From the NCBI GenBank assembly GCA_020747065.1, contig JAGMVK010000006.1:682001-746000 (forward strand): a stretch of DNA of 64,000 nt. The letters are read 5' to 3'. Below the pieces are notes generated by a model, which had not been told where the DNA came from, did no database searches, and was given only the letters and a program-made list of their open reading frames with translations. The DNA comes from Cadophora sp. MPI-SDFR-AT-0126. Lineage: Eukaryota > Ascomycota > Leotiomycetes > Helotiales > Ploettnerulaceae. This document shows, one piece after another, positions 21,576 through 33,371 of this stretch (its first letter is position 1; each line of letters starts with the position of its first letter). The position numbers were made by a program, and so were the translations under genes.

Positions 21576-23355
21576 GTCCGCGCTTGCTTACAGTCTTGTG
21601 CTCGAAAGTGGTTATTGTCGGGAAATTTTGACTTGTATAACGAAGGTAGCCCATCGAGAGGTTGAGTACATATCAGATTCGAGAATAATGAAGGCAAAGA
21701 AACTTCAGTGAGACAAACAGGAAGATCTTATGATGAAACGCAACTGATATCAGACTTTGCCGAGTATTTTGTGAACGGGTAGGAGTCGTGCAATTGCTTC
21801 TGAGCGCCGTGAACTGATGGATTTTGCCAGTGGCTGAGACGAAAACGAGGCGACGAGAAGGTATGTTCTCAATTTATCGAAACAGTCGAGACTGAAAAGC
21901 TGGAAAGTCATTTCCATATCTCTACCAGCCGTTTGTACCGAGCTTCAAAATTGTTCGTGTAACCTTCAGGGGGTCAACAGTGCGAACCCGTCTAAGCGAA
22001 GCCCCTGGCTCGACTCTCCACAGGCACGGCTCAGATCTGGGAACGCAAACGGAAACGGTGACGAAACTGAGAAATGTTCCATAGCATTGTGTGTCCAAAG
22101 TTACGTATAGGTGCTGGGATCAATCTCAGTCGGAAGGCTTGATGATAGTACGAAGTGGTGAGAGATGGCAGACTTCGAGAAAATGTTCGTGAGCGACGTG
22201 TGGTCAAGATCTGAGACCTGACAGGTCAGCATTTTGTCCACAATGTTTGATCCGGACATGGGCGAGTTCGGGAAGATGCTGCCGGATCTAAAAAAAAATT
22301 ATATTTGCAGAGCTGACAGAGGATTGAAGACATTGATGGTGGGCCTTGCGTTTGTGTAAGGACGGTTCAGGTGGAGGAAGGACTTTCTGTGTCCTCTCCG
22401 TATCTGGTTTCCAAAATGTGCTCATTCCATGTAATCAGCAAAATATTCTCAAGGGTATTGATTAGTCCCTTTGACTTACTCCTCGCATCGCACCATATAT
22501 CTTGGTCATTGTCTGGACCTTGCCTTCATTGATTGAACTGAGAAACAATAAGTTCTGAAAAATGCCGCCGGACGTAAATGGCCTTCGGGCTGTCTTTGTG
22601 ACTTCCAGCCTTTCATCGAGACTCAAATCTGAGCATGTTCCACAAGCAGCAGCCATCTCTGTCTCGCCTGTGTTGTTTAGCAAGTTTTCCTGAACTTGAA
22701 ACAATAGCAAATTTAAAAGAAAGCACTAGATTCTACGACATGGGAGTGGAGGAAACTTCAAAAAAAATGGCATTTTTTGAGTGGATTCCATCCATTTTTC
22801 ATGTTTCTCGCAATGCTGAAACCAAACAAACGAGCAAAAGAGTATATCAACTTCGACTTCCAGCCTCAACCTCCCTTGCTCTTTTGATACCACATCAACG
22901 AGCACTCGTAAACGTGGAACCCATCTCACTTCGAAGTATCATTGTCCTTCTCCATTACGAGTTGATGACGTCGGACCCTAAGTTATTGACAAGCGGGGGT
23001 GGGAATTGCATAAATTGGTTTCTGAGAGATCTGTTGTGTTTGGGCCGAAGAGGATTGGTGAGTAGAGAAAAAAGGACAGGAGTAGAAGAAGGGTAACAGT
23101 AGAAGTATAAAGTCCATTCTCCAATCAATCTCAATCTTAGTCTCAATCTTGATCTCCTATGTGCTTAGCCCCTCATTCACTCACTCACTCATCCACTGGA
23201 CCACCAACTTAAATACCAACACGAATATAATACACCTAACTATTCATAACTGACCCTTCCTCCATCCTTCGGCCCTTCATCCCCTCAATACGTCGTCCTC
23301 ACGAAAACCACCGTCACTCAACTCACTCCACATCGCAGTCTCCAGATCGACAAGC
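21576..23355. other. intergenic, nothing recognised
   Basis: About 1.8 kb upstream of the MCT gene and downstream of PAN1. A plus-strand frame of 153 codons at 22635-23096 has no motif and lacks supporting features. The part next to PAN1 (23100-23350) is CA/TC-rich and fits a 3' UTR. Confidence 0.5.
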
Positions 23356-26300
23356 TCAATCCAAAACCCTTCCCGCCACAGCAGCAGCACTCTTATCCTT
23401 CGTCTGCGTCTTCTTCAATGCCTTCCCCATTTGAATTTCACCTAACAACGCAGCGGGTCTTCCCGCACCGGCTGGTGGACCAGGAGCCGGCATCGGCGGA
23501 GGAGGGGGCGGACCACCAGGAGCAGCAGATCCAGGCATAGGCGGCGGCGGAGGTGGGCCACCGAATGCAGGCATTGGAGGTGGAGGAGGGGCGCCACCAG
23601 AGGGCATAGGTGGTGGAGGGGGAGGGGAAGAGACAGCGTCGCGGGCTGGAGCTGGGCTGGTTGGTGTCGATCCAGCGCCCCCGGCGGCAGAAAGTGGGCG
23701 AGGGGGACCCATGGTGCCAAAGAGGATTGAGGCGAGGTGGCGGGCATTTCCTGCACCAGGCCCTTCGTCGTCGGATGAGTCGTCTTCTTTGTCAGAGCCG
23801 ACTACAGACCATTCATCTTCTTCTGGACGGACGCGGGAGCGAGAGCCAGTTGGTTGGGTGATGATTGGATCGGGGGCTTTAGGAGCTTCTTGGGCTGGGA
23901 GTCGGTGGAAGGGATTGTTGGACTGGGCTGATGGAGAGGCTCCATCTGGTCCGGTTTGTGCCAGTTTCTTCAAGAAAGGGTTCTTGGTCTCGGTATCCGA
24001 TGGAGGGCTGGCGACAGGAGGAAGAGCAGTTGTTGTCGCTGCAGCTGGTACAGGAGAAACGACTGTTGGAACCGGCGGTGGCGGAGGTGGAGAGATAGCC
24101 TTCCTCTCAAATTCCTGACTACCCTGAGTGGGAGTTGAAGCTTGGGGCGTAGCCTGATCAGGTCCTTCATCATCAGACGAGTCATCACTATCATCATCCA
24201 TAGCCTCCAATTGTCGTTGCAACTCTCTCTCACGAGCTTGTGCAGCTTCGATCTCAGCTCGCTGTGCCGCCAAACGAGCTTCCTTCTCCTTGGCTTCAGC
24301 TTGGGCAGCCTTTCTTCTCCGCTTCTCTTCGTCTTTCTTGATCTTGCCAGCTTTAACTTGGTCTTCAAGAGCTTTCAAGCGTGCAGCAGCAGCTTCTTTC
24401 TCCTTTGCAAGATCATTCTCTTGTCGTGTAGCATCGTCCCTAATCACATTAGTACACTTCTATACCTGGCAAAATTGCACTTACTCAAGCTCTTGGGTAG
24501 CAATGATCTGTGCCTTTTGCTCCTCCAGAACTCTCTGTTCATCCTCAGCTCTACGCTCACTAGCATCGCTCTTGGCAGCCTTTCTTGATGGTGGTGGAGG
24601 AGGCTTCTTCGCGACAGGCGCTGGTGCTGGAGCTGGTGGAGGAATGCCTTGCTCTTCATTAATTCTCGCTTGTCTCTCAGCCTCACGCTTGGCATCTTCT
24701 TCTTCCGCCTTCCGGAGTTTAGCAGCTCTCTCGCCCTTCTCACGTTCCATTCGTTGAGCGGATGTTTCGCCTGGCTTCGAGGGTGCTTTGATACCAAGAG
24801 CAGCAAGACGTTCAGCCATGCGCTGCTCAGCTTGTTGTTTGATGTAAGCAGCACGATCCTCTGGAGTCTTATATTGCGAATAGGTTCCACCAGAGGCTGG
24901 CGCAGGGGCTGCAGCCGGGGGGGATTTAGACTGAACTGGGGAAGTCGAGGCTGGGCTTTCGTATCGTGGTGAAGACGTGGACCGCGAAGTATCCCTCGTG
25001 TTGCGGCTTCGATCATCAGTGCGAACTCTTGCAGACTTGCTCGATCTCTGTAAATCGAAAATGAAATCCTTGACCTCATCCTCGACACCGAGTCCATCTT
25101 CCCATCTTCGCTTCTCATGCTCACTGGTTGAGTCCTCTGCGCCCTCCTTGAGACTGTCTTGCAGACCTTGCGAAAAGTCACGCACACTGTCTTCGACATC
25201 CCTGACCATACGTTCGTTATTCTCTTTCTCGTTCTTTATCTTGATGTTCTCCTCTTCCAGACGCTTCGGCGCTTCAAAGTCATCGTTGCTAGATTCGACC
25301 TTCCGTCCTGTCAAAGCAGCAGATCGCTGCTGCATCATAGCCTTGGCACGTGCTTTGAGGCGATCCGACTCCGTGACGGATCCTCCAGGTCCAGTACCAA
25401 CAATAGAGGATGCACTTCCCGGATGAGCCTTCGCATCTCGAAGACGGAAGAGTTCGAGCTTCGCCTCGGCGATGCTTCGCTCCGTCTTACGGACATTCGA
25501 AGCAATTTCTGGGAGCCTGTCCGTCAATCCCTGGAGTTGTCGCTTCAAAATGCGGCGCTCAGCTCCAGAATCAACATTGCGCAAAGATGCATCAGGATGA
25601 GAGTCAATGTCTTCCTGGATTCGTCGAATACGGCGATAGAGATCATCTGCCTCACGACGATCCCGTCTATCGAGCGCATCGTCCTCATCAGCTGCATTCT
25701 CATCTTTGAAATCAATAGCATCCAGAAGAACCTGTTTCTCGCGGATCTTCTTCTTCAGCTGGTCCAGAGAAAGTTCGTCATTGGAAGTTGATGATGCAGG
25801 CGACGATGGACGAGGAGAACCACCACCCAATCTTCGACGAGCGCTAGATTTATATCCAACATCATCGTCGTTGTTCTTGAAAACAGTAGCATCTTTTCGG
25901 CCACCACCAAATCCAGACACACCTCCACGGAAAGAGTGATTTTTCAAATAACTGACACCAGTCTTCTGTGGCAACAGACTAGCTCCAGAATTCTTGCGGA
26001 AATCAGATTCTTGGGAAAGCAGAGACTTGACTTGTCCGATGGAGTCATTGAAGTTTCGGGTAGAAGGTGGGACAAGCTCGGGGGGCAGTTGAGCTGGTAA
26101 TGGGTAGCCATTGAGTTTGCGGTAAATCAAATGCATGGCAACTGCAAATTCATCCATGTTGAGACGACCTTTGTTTCCGTGATCGGCAAGAGTCCATACT
26201 CTTTCCATATCTTGCTTTTCGAGCCCACTCTGTCCGAAGACTTCAATGGCAACATCACCACCAATATAGCCCTTGTTGAAGCCATCCCAAGCCTTAAACA

Positions 26301-27772
26301 CAGAGTCGTACCTGGTCTTTTCGTCCTTGGTGACTGCCCATGGAATGACTGCGTTTCCCTGTAGCCCAGAAGTAGTGAAAGAGCCCTGCTCTCGACCTTG
26401 TTGGGGCATCATTCGGGATTGTAGGAGATCGATATTGGGCAGTCCACTTGCAGGAGCATTGACCAAGCCCCACTGTCCTGGACGTCCAGTGGGCTGACTA
26501 TTCAATGGAGCAACCATTCCACCACCCATGCCAGTCTGGGCAGGCGAAAGGCCTTGACTATAACCTGTAGGCATCGGTGGCATTGGAGGACGAGGTCCAT
26601 TGTATCCAGTGGCAGACGGGTTTGACATGTTCTGGAATCCGGTCTGGTTTGCTTGCATTCCCTGGTTTTGACCGAAGCCTGTCTGCATTGGCTGTTGGAA
26701 GCCACCTTGCTGTTGTCCGAACCCCCCACCAGAGAAATTGTTCTGCTGGGTTGGGAAACCAGTCATTTGTGCCGTCAAAAGAGCGGAATTCGAAGGTGTC
26801 GGCTGTGGTTGATGAATAGTTGGTGATGCCGCATTTTGTCTGCCAGTGAAATCGGGAGCATTGGTTCTAGCTGGCAATTCTGGTGCATCATCCACAACGC
26901 CAAAATTAATGATATCAACCATGCTAGACACCTCGTTCTTTATGTTATCCGGAAGTGTAGAAGGCAATGCCTTTCCCACAAGCTTCAAATTGCAGAGGTA
27001 CATAGCAAGAGCGAATTCGGGGAAATGTAGCTGTCCAGATCGAGTAGTATCTGCGAGAGTCCTGTATCCAATGTTAGCCATTTCCATTCCGCAGATTCCC
27101 TAAAATCATAGTATCCTACCATATTTGTGACAATGCATTCCCATCCAACTTGGAGCGCATAAGCAAGTCTCTCGATTTATCTCCAGACAACGTCTGCTCA
27201 TTCCCAGCCGCAGACTTGAACAAAGTCTCGAACTTCGCCTGATCTTGCGCCGTAATGAACGACAACCGTATATTCGGAATCTTCGAGCCCTTCGACTTGG
27301 ATGCTCGGCGTCCTCTTGCGGGAGCTGCGGCAGTAGGGCTCGATCTGAAGCTGTCGGCCATCTGGGCAAAGCCGGTAGGTTGGGGCTTTTGGGCCGGAGC
27401 CGCAGGAGGCTGCTGCTGCTGTTGCTGAGATTGATTCTGGTATTGCTGGGGAATCTGTGGCATTGGCGGAGCGCCGGTTTGGAAGCTTTGTTGCTGTAGC
27501 GGTTGGGCATTGTTGAATTGCTGCTGCTGGCCTGGGAATCCGGTTTGCTGCTGTTGCATCTGCTGGGGTTGTTGGAAGCCAGTCTGCTGCGCCTGCATTG
27601 GGTATCCGGTAAAGTTTGGTTGCAGAGGAGCTTGTTGGCCAAATCCGGTGGGATTGGGATTCATGAAGCCCTGCTGCTGAGGTTGTTGCTGATTTGGAAA
27701 TGAGTTGAACTGCTGGGGCCCGCCTGGGCGACCGCTCTGGCCTCCCAGGTAGGAGTTCGATCCTGAAAACAT
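23356..27772 (-). CDS. PAN1: PAN1, actin cytoskeleton-regulatory complex protein
   Basis: Three exons (27120-27772, 24485-27061, 23356-24439; introns 58 and 45 nt) encode 1437 aa, the usual length in filamentous fungi. The order is a Gln/Pro-rich N-terminus; EH domain 1 (about 170-270); a QTGF-rich spacer; EH domain 2 (about 455-560) with an EF-hand-like [13 protein letters not shown] loop; coiled coil (about 650-800); a Lys/Glu/Ala-rich helix ([20 protein letters not shown]); poly-Pro blocks; and a C-terminal WH2-type segment ([16 protein letters not shown]). PAN1 works with END3 and SLA1 at endocytic patches, binds NPF-motif cargo adaptors by its EH domains and activates Arp2/3. Several LxxQxTG-type sites match the consensus for Prk1/Ark1 kinases. 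It is a conserved core gene. Confidence 0.96.
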
Positions 27773-28360
27773 GGCAAGTGTTTGCAGGATTCGAGGGAAA
27801 AAGGAAAAGGTGGTGAAGTGTTGGAGTTGTGGTGTTCAAACTTCGAGGTCGCTGTCGCTGATTGTCTTGTCTGCCTCGATTACACACGCGTGGCTGAGGC
27901 GGCTGGCGGCAAGATTCGCGGCATGACGAAGCTTTGGCCTCACTCTCGCTGTCAGAGCACTCGCAAAGTAAGCGACAGGTCAAACACCAACTATGAGCGA
28001 ATATTTGTTGGATGATCGAATACCTTGCGCTGGAAGTTGGTGATGATTTCAAAGACTTCAACAAATAATCCACAACTATCGATGCTCAATTCAAGTTGAT
28101 CCACGCAATACAGTACATTACTTGCAAACCTTCATTCACAATCGCAGCTACCGACAGCTTTTTTTTTCCAAGTCCACCTCCTGCTCTTTTACACGACAGA
28201 ACCACTTGCAAGACTCTATGGTGATGCACAAAGGTCTACATATATGTACAAAGCCATGTCTATCTGTTCACTTCCACTTTCATTCCTAATTCCGTTGCCA
28301 TTAATGAGCACCAATTTGGTCTCTCACACTCGACTGTATTTCCAATCAAGGTCAACCAAC
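27773..28360. other. PAN1 promoter region and C9-methyltransferase 3' flank
   Basis: No gene is seen. A minus-strand frame at 27198-28073 crosses into this stretch but is a shadow of the Gln-rich PAN1 exon. Long pyrimidine or CA-rich tracts near 28090-28200 fit untranslated sequence. Confidence 0.5.
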
Positions 28361-30202
28361 TCAGCTGACAATCTTCTCTGAGACGGAAGCCTTAGGAAAG
28401 ACAGCCTTGCCAGCCACCTTTGCAGCATTGAGAGCTCCAGAGAGGGAGAACTGAGTGGGAATGCCGTTGATGCGATGAGTGGAGTTGATGTTCTTGACCA
28501 GAGTCATCTGGTAGCAAGTAGCTCCTCCTTGACGGGAGGTGATGGTGGAGTAAGCAAGGAAGAATTCCCAGATCTAAAAACTGTGAGCTGCATTCGATAT
28601 TACGAGGCTTGGGATCAACTTACTCTGTACCATCTGTTGCCATACTTGGCCTTGACCTTATCCTGGTTGGCAAGCCAGTTTCTGTACCATCTCCAGAGAG
28701 TGGCAGAGTAGTGAACTCCAATGGTATCGATAGTCTTGACTTCCCATCCAGCACTCTCGACAGCGCTGATGTAGTTGTTGAGAGGGCACGAGGCGTCGGC
28801 ACCAGGGAAGATGTACTTGTTCATGAAAAGACCCCAGATGAGATCCTCGTATTGCCAGCTCTTTCTCAATCCAGCGACTTGGAGGAAGAAGATTCCATCA
28901 TCATCCATCATGTCGTTACATTGTTGGAGGAAAGGGGTAAGATGTCTCATGCCAACGTGCTCAGCCATCTCGAGGCAGGTGATCTTCTGGTATTTACCTT
29001 CTGGAACTGGAATGTCACGATAATCCATGCAGAGGATCTTGCTTTGCTCCTCAGAGATACCAGCTTTGCGAAGTCCATTATTGCCCCAAGCAGTTTGGTT
29101 GCGGCCAAGAGTAATTCCAGTAGCCTTTGCACCGTAGTTGACACTGGCAAATTTGGCAAGAGTTCCCCATCCACAGCCAATATCCAGAAGCGTTTCGCCC
29201 TCCTTGAGATCAATCTTCTCACAGACAATGGCAAGCTTGTTATCCTGGAGCTGCTCGAGGGATTCCTCCTTGTTGATATCAGAGATGACACCGGAAGTGT
29301 AGACCATACGTGGGCCAAGGAACCATCCGTAGAAGTCGTCACCTCGGTCGTAGTGGTCTCGGACCTGCTCCTCATCTGCAAATAAGATATTAGAGAAATC
29401 ATTTAAAATTGTGGAGTCTCCATACCTTGAGATCTGGTGTGCATAATAACTTCCGGCGCAAAGACGAAGAAAACATGTTTGAACAAGCCCAGAGTAAATC
29501 GGAAGCTAGCCCAATCATGTCTGTATTCCATAACCTCCAAGCAGTCTCCATTAAACTCAACATCTCCATCGAAGTACATAGTATAAAATGTCTCCATGGG
29601 AATCTTGTTGCTGCCATGGTACTTGGCCTTGTCGGCAGGGTTCTTGAAGGTAAGGTAATGCTCGACTGGGCGGCCTGGGTACCTGGCCTTCTCATTCTTG
29701 CGAGGGCTGAATGAAGAAGCCAAGTACCAGAAGCTGATCAAGATAGGTACTGTGGTGAAGAAGCCGAAGAATATGGAGGTCTTCATTCCACCGCCGACCT
29801 TCCAGGACATGTATGTTGGGACACCGAAGACGAGTCCGGCGAGGAGGAGATTGGAGAAGCTGGTGTTGCCAGCGGCATCTGCTGGGAGGGGGGCATTTTT
29901 GATTGCTGGGTACTGCAAGAGATCAGTTGGCGCTCAATTGCTGGTTGAGTGATAAGACGTTGAGGCAGAGAAGGGATAGGATAGAATTGCAGATGTCCTT
30001 CAATTGATGCAATTTGTAAAACAAGTTGCATTTACTACTGTAATGCATCTGCGATTCATAGTGGAGTATATCTGGCACTTACAGAAGTAGTCTTCACTCC
30101 GCACTCCTCGAATTTCTCAAATGTAGGTGTGGGCGCCTTTGGGGTCTCGATGAATTCGAACTCGCTCTCGGAGCCATTGACGCTCTGCGGATTGGAAGCC
30201 AT
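28361..30202 (-). CDS. sphingolipid C9-methyltransferase
   Basis: Four exons (30083-30202, 29426-29912, 28624-29375, 28361-28573) total 1572 nt, 523 aa, the family's size. A 40-residue N-terminal cytosolic segment precedes two membrane helices (LLLAGLVFGVPTYMSW and TSIFFGFFTTVPILISFWYL). The cyclopropane-fatty-acid-synthase-type methyltransferase core follows, with EEQVRDHYDRGDDFYGWFLG, the SAM motif LLDIGCGWGTLAKFA, GITLGRNQ, and EMAEHVGMRHL. The enzyme methylates C9 of the sphingoid base of ceramide at the ER, giving the branched base of fungal glucosylceramide, which affects hyphal growth, membranes and virulence in several fungi. Intron 1 is 170 nt, the longest resolved here. It is a conserved single-copy-type gene. 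Confidence 0.93.
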
Positions 30203-30249
30203 GATTGCAGGTTCCTCAATTGCAATGTTTTCGACAGCAGGACACCGTC

Positions 30250-30257
30250 GATATATA
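30250..30257 (-). promoter_or_regulatory. TATA-like element upstream of the C9-methyltransferase gene
   Basis: An alternating TA run read on the minus strand lies about 50 bp before the ATG at 30202. Position and sequence fit a TATA element with a short leader, but no transcription start is known. Confidence 0.3.
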
Positions 30258-30372
30258 CCTCAATCAACTCAATCGATGGTTGAGAAGATGGTGCGTGTCT
30301 TTCACCAGAAATGTGTTTGTTTTAGGTTCAACGCCAGCCTCGCTCGAATTGGCTGCCAGCTCGGGCGGTGTG

Positions 30373-30399
30373 GCCTGTCGAGCCTGTCGAGCCTGTCCG
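30373..30399. repeat. three 9-bp direct repeats
   Basis: Three head-to-tail copies of GCCTGTCGA, the last with one mismatch. They lie about 170 bp upstream of the C9-methyltransferase start and could be a regulator-binding array or slippage. Confidence 0.6.
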
Positions 30400-31052
30400 T
30401 GCAGGCGGAGGGTGTAGCGAATGTGGGTGGGCTGGTGGGTCATCGTACTTTCGCTCCCAAAGTGTGTTAGTGGCAGCTGTCTTGGCATTCCCCCTGCATT
30501 AGGCCTCTGTTTGGGTGTCTCAGGGGTGGCCAGAGGGAAATGCTATTGTTGACTCTCTTTCTCTTTCACTGTCATCACTAATGCGAGGACGGGCAATATG
30601 CTCCAAAGGATAGACAAGGATATCGGGACAGACAAGTCCAATTTGATCACTGTCAGAGCACTCATTGTCTTGATTTTTACGGTTTTCATTGCTCTTCACT
30701 CGTCATAGTCCTGGATGTTGATGACTGTCTGTAGCTGGTCTGTTCTCTGCCAAGTGGCAGCGTAGTGATTTTGGAAATATTTGATTCGTCGTTATTTTCA
30801 TTGCTTTGCATCGTACATGTTTCTCGCTCTGTATATGTCGACTTCTCGAGCCAGTCTTGACCCTTTGACAATTCTTAATCCCAGGTCGAATACAGCCTTG
30901 AATCTCTTCCACTTTTCAATGGTCTCATTAAACTCCTCCCTATCCAAATTTCAAGCTGCCATCACGTTACTTTCTTGATCTCATGTACCATATCCGTCAT
31001 GTCATTTCAAAATCAAAACCACCAACTGAGGATGTCCCTCGTCTGTTGCCCC

Positions 31053-32781
31053 TCACCAAGTAATCCTCTTCGTCCTCCTCCTCATCTCCTCACTGTCCTC
31101 CACCACCCTCTGCAAACAAACCAACTCCGCCCTCTTCGCCCCTAACTCCGCACCACTCCACTTAACGCCCTTGATCCTCGCCCAAGTCGGTACATGCCCA
31201 TCCACCATGAACTCCTCCTCAACCTCCATGGCCCACTGCAAAACCTTCCCAGCAAAAACACTATCCCAGATGCCTTCTCGTCGCGGATGTTCAAGCAGGA
31301 AGTTAATGGCTTCTTTACGTATCGTTGGCTCGCGGCACTTGAGGCCCACGACCCACAGGGGCACGATGACGCGGGTATCAAAGCAGAAGTTTGAGGGCCG
31401 GGTTTTGCTTGTTTCAGGCATCTCGCGCATCACGGCTTTGGCGAGGAAGACTACACGTTTGTAGACGGGGTTATACTGATCGTGGATCGACTCGTCGATT
31501 GATAGATGGGTCGACAGACCGATATATCCGATGGCCATAGACAGCTGGATGAACAGCGCATAATGCTTCTGAGGGCCTTCAGCAACTTTCTCCAGAATCG
31601 GTGCGAACGCCTTGTTGAAGCGCCACACATCGGACTGGATCTCCTCCTGCTCTTTCATCGCCCAGCGCCACATATCAGAGTCTTCTTGGACGTCAGGGCC
31701 AAGGTACGCGGATTGCGTAGTTATGAGATAGACTCCCCTGCGGATGATACCATTGTAATACTTTCCCGCCTCAAAGATATCTTCAAACGTATCCGGCATC
31801 GATCTCGTGAATCTCGGTCCTTCCATGCCTAGCACAACATGCAACTCAGGCGAATGCCCATCCGCAAAGAATGAATGCTGAACAGCCAGTCTACAGAAGA
31901 TCTGTACGAGATCGTCCTCAACGACGTACGGCGCTGGCGAAAGCTTTGTATACCTCTCCTCATCACCCCTATAATTCTCCTTCCATTCCTGGATCAGTCG
32001 AATGCCCGCATGTACCTGCTTGACAGCCAAATCCATGTTTCCCGTCCAGCTTTCAAATGCTAAGATAAGCAGACAAGTTAGAAGCATAGTCCGCAAGTCG
32101 AGTTTCTTCTCCGCGGCATCGGCAGCCATGTACTTGACGGCTTTCACATATTGCCTGAGTGCATTCTGATGATGCTCATTGGCAGCTGCATCGCGCTCCA
32201 CAGGCGTGAGGCTCATCTTATCGAAACAGCTAACCATCTCAGCTGTACGATCGAGCGCACCGAGTGCCACGATCGCATGGCGAATCGCGGGGTTGAAATG
32301 GCACGATTCCAGTAATCTCTGCCTCGTGCATCCGGAATCAAAAGTTGGGAATATGTCATAGCCAGTCCGGACACAGAACAACTCGAAGTACTGATGTTCT
32401 TCGATACTAGCGAACGGAGAGTTGGCTAAGGCGCCTAATGACGGCAAAGCCATTCCTGACCGATTGGAAGTTTTGATCTGAATTGGATTTGGCAGGATAT
32501 CACGTTTCTGAGCGCTCTTTGGCTCGAATATCTTCGGTGGTGGACGGTAGCCGTCGCATTCGACGCCGAACTTGATGCAGCGATTGCAAGTGGGCTTGCC
32601 CTCGTCACATTTCACTCTTCGCATCCTAGGTGGGGATGTTCAGCCTAGTCATCCCAAGAACCCTTGTCTGAATAAGGTTGAAAGGGGAAGATATCAGTTC
32701 TCCTTACCTGCAAGTTCCACATCCCGTCCTGACTTTCGGTGCAGCCCTGCGCACTCGAGGATTTTGTGCTGCTGAACCCAT
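31053..32781 (-). CDS. Zn2Cys6 fungal transcription factor
   Basis: Two exons (32708-32781, 31053-32625; intron 82 nt) encode 548 aa. The binuclear cluster is perfect: Cys21, Cys24, Cys31, Cys38, Cys41 and Cys48 in the C-x2-C-x6-C-x6-C-x2-C-x6-C spacing, split by the intron right after Cys24-Arg. A short basic linker follows, then the helical fungal-specific domain of the DUF3468 (Fungal_trans_2) type (YFELFCVRTGYDIFPTFDSG, PAIRHAIVALGALDR, LDLRTMLLTCLLILAFESW). It is expected in the nucleus binding CGG half-sites. The targets are unknown; the next gene is a HET pseudogene about 590 bp away in the opposite orientation. There is no sign of damage. Confidence 0.92.
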
Positions 32782-33371
32782 CGTCACTAAATTTCATCAC
32801 TCCCAGCCAGCTGTCGTCATGCAAGAGGCAAATCTCAGGGTCACGATTCTCGCAAGTGCCGGTGATCAAGGCGTCTGCAATCAGCACCGGCAGATGGGAC
32901 ATGAGAGTAGTTAGTTGAAGACTTAAGCTCTCTGTGGTCGCGTCGAAGTGCCATTGGAACATATTTATGTTGGGTTTTGGGGTAACGAGGCTTGCAGTAA
33001 GCCATGCTCGCCATGGTCGAAGTGCAACCACTTACATGCCGGATGGATGGCCAATCATAGAGCGACGATGGGCGAAGGACTCGGGGATTCCGGCCGAGGT
33101 TTTACCGTCCGTTTACTCCAGGCTCTCGTCTCATGTCAATCTCAACCTCAATAACTCCAGGTTGCTCATCTTGCACACAAGGTGTTTTCCGAGAGGAATC
33201 CCAAACATCCCTCCTCAGGCAGCGTCAGGAATTCCTATCCGCGCCAGCCTTGATAGACTTTCCCACTTCGGAAACTAAGCACGGATTCAGCCTCATAGTT
33301 GTATGCCTGGGTTGGAAGCTTTGCAGTCGATACATGTACATTTCCAGCGGAGAGAGTTGTTTTACTTAGAG
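32782..33371. other. divergent intergenic region between the Zn2Cys6 factor and the HET pseudogene
   Basis: No gene is seen. Short plus-strand frames up to 114 codons have no motifs. Confidence 0.5.

Larger units (their letters stand above)
30203..31052. other. intergenic, C9-methyltransferase upstream region
   Basis: No gene is seen. It contains a TATATA element near 30250 and a short tandem repeat at 30373-30399, both listed separately. The right half is the 3' flank of the Zn2Cys6 gene. Confidence 0.5.

Noticed and set aside
22635..23096. 153-codon plus-strand frame
   Set aside because: No motif, no codon or promoter support, and it includes A-rich intergenic sequence.
24142..25791. Several long plus-strand open frames opposite PAN1
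   Set aside because: They lie antisense to the conserved coiled-coil and Pro-rich PAN1 exons and have Leu/Ser-rich low-complexity translations typical of shadows.
27198..28073. Long minus-strand open frame overlapping the PAN1 5' end
   Set aside because: It is a frame shadow of the Gln-codon-rich first PAN1 exon, with low-complexity Ser/Thr/Arg sequence and no motif.
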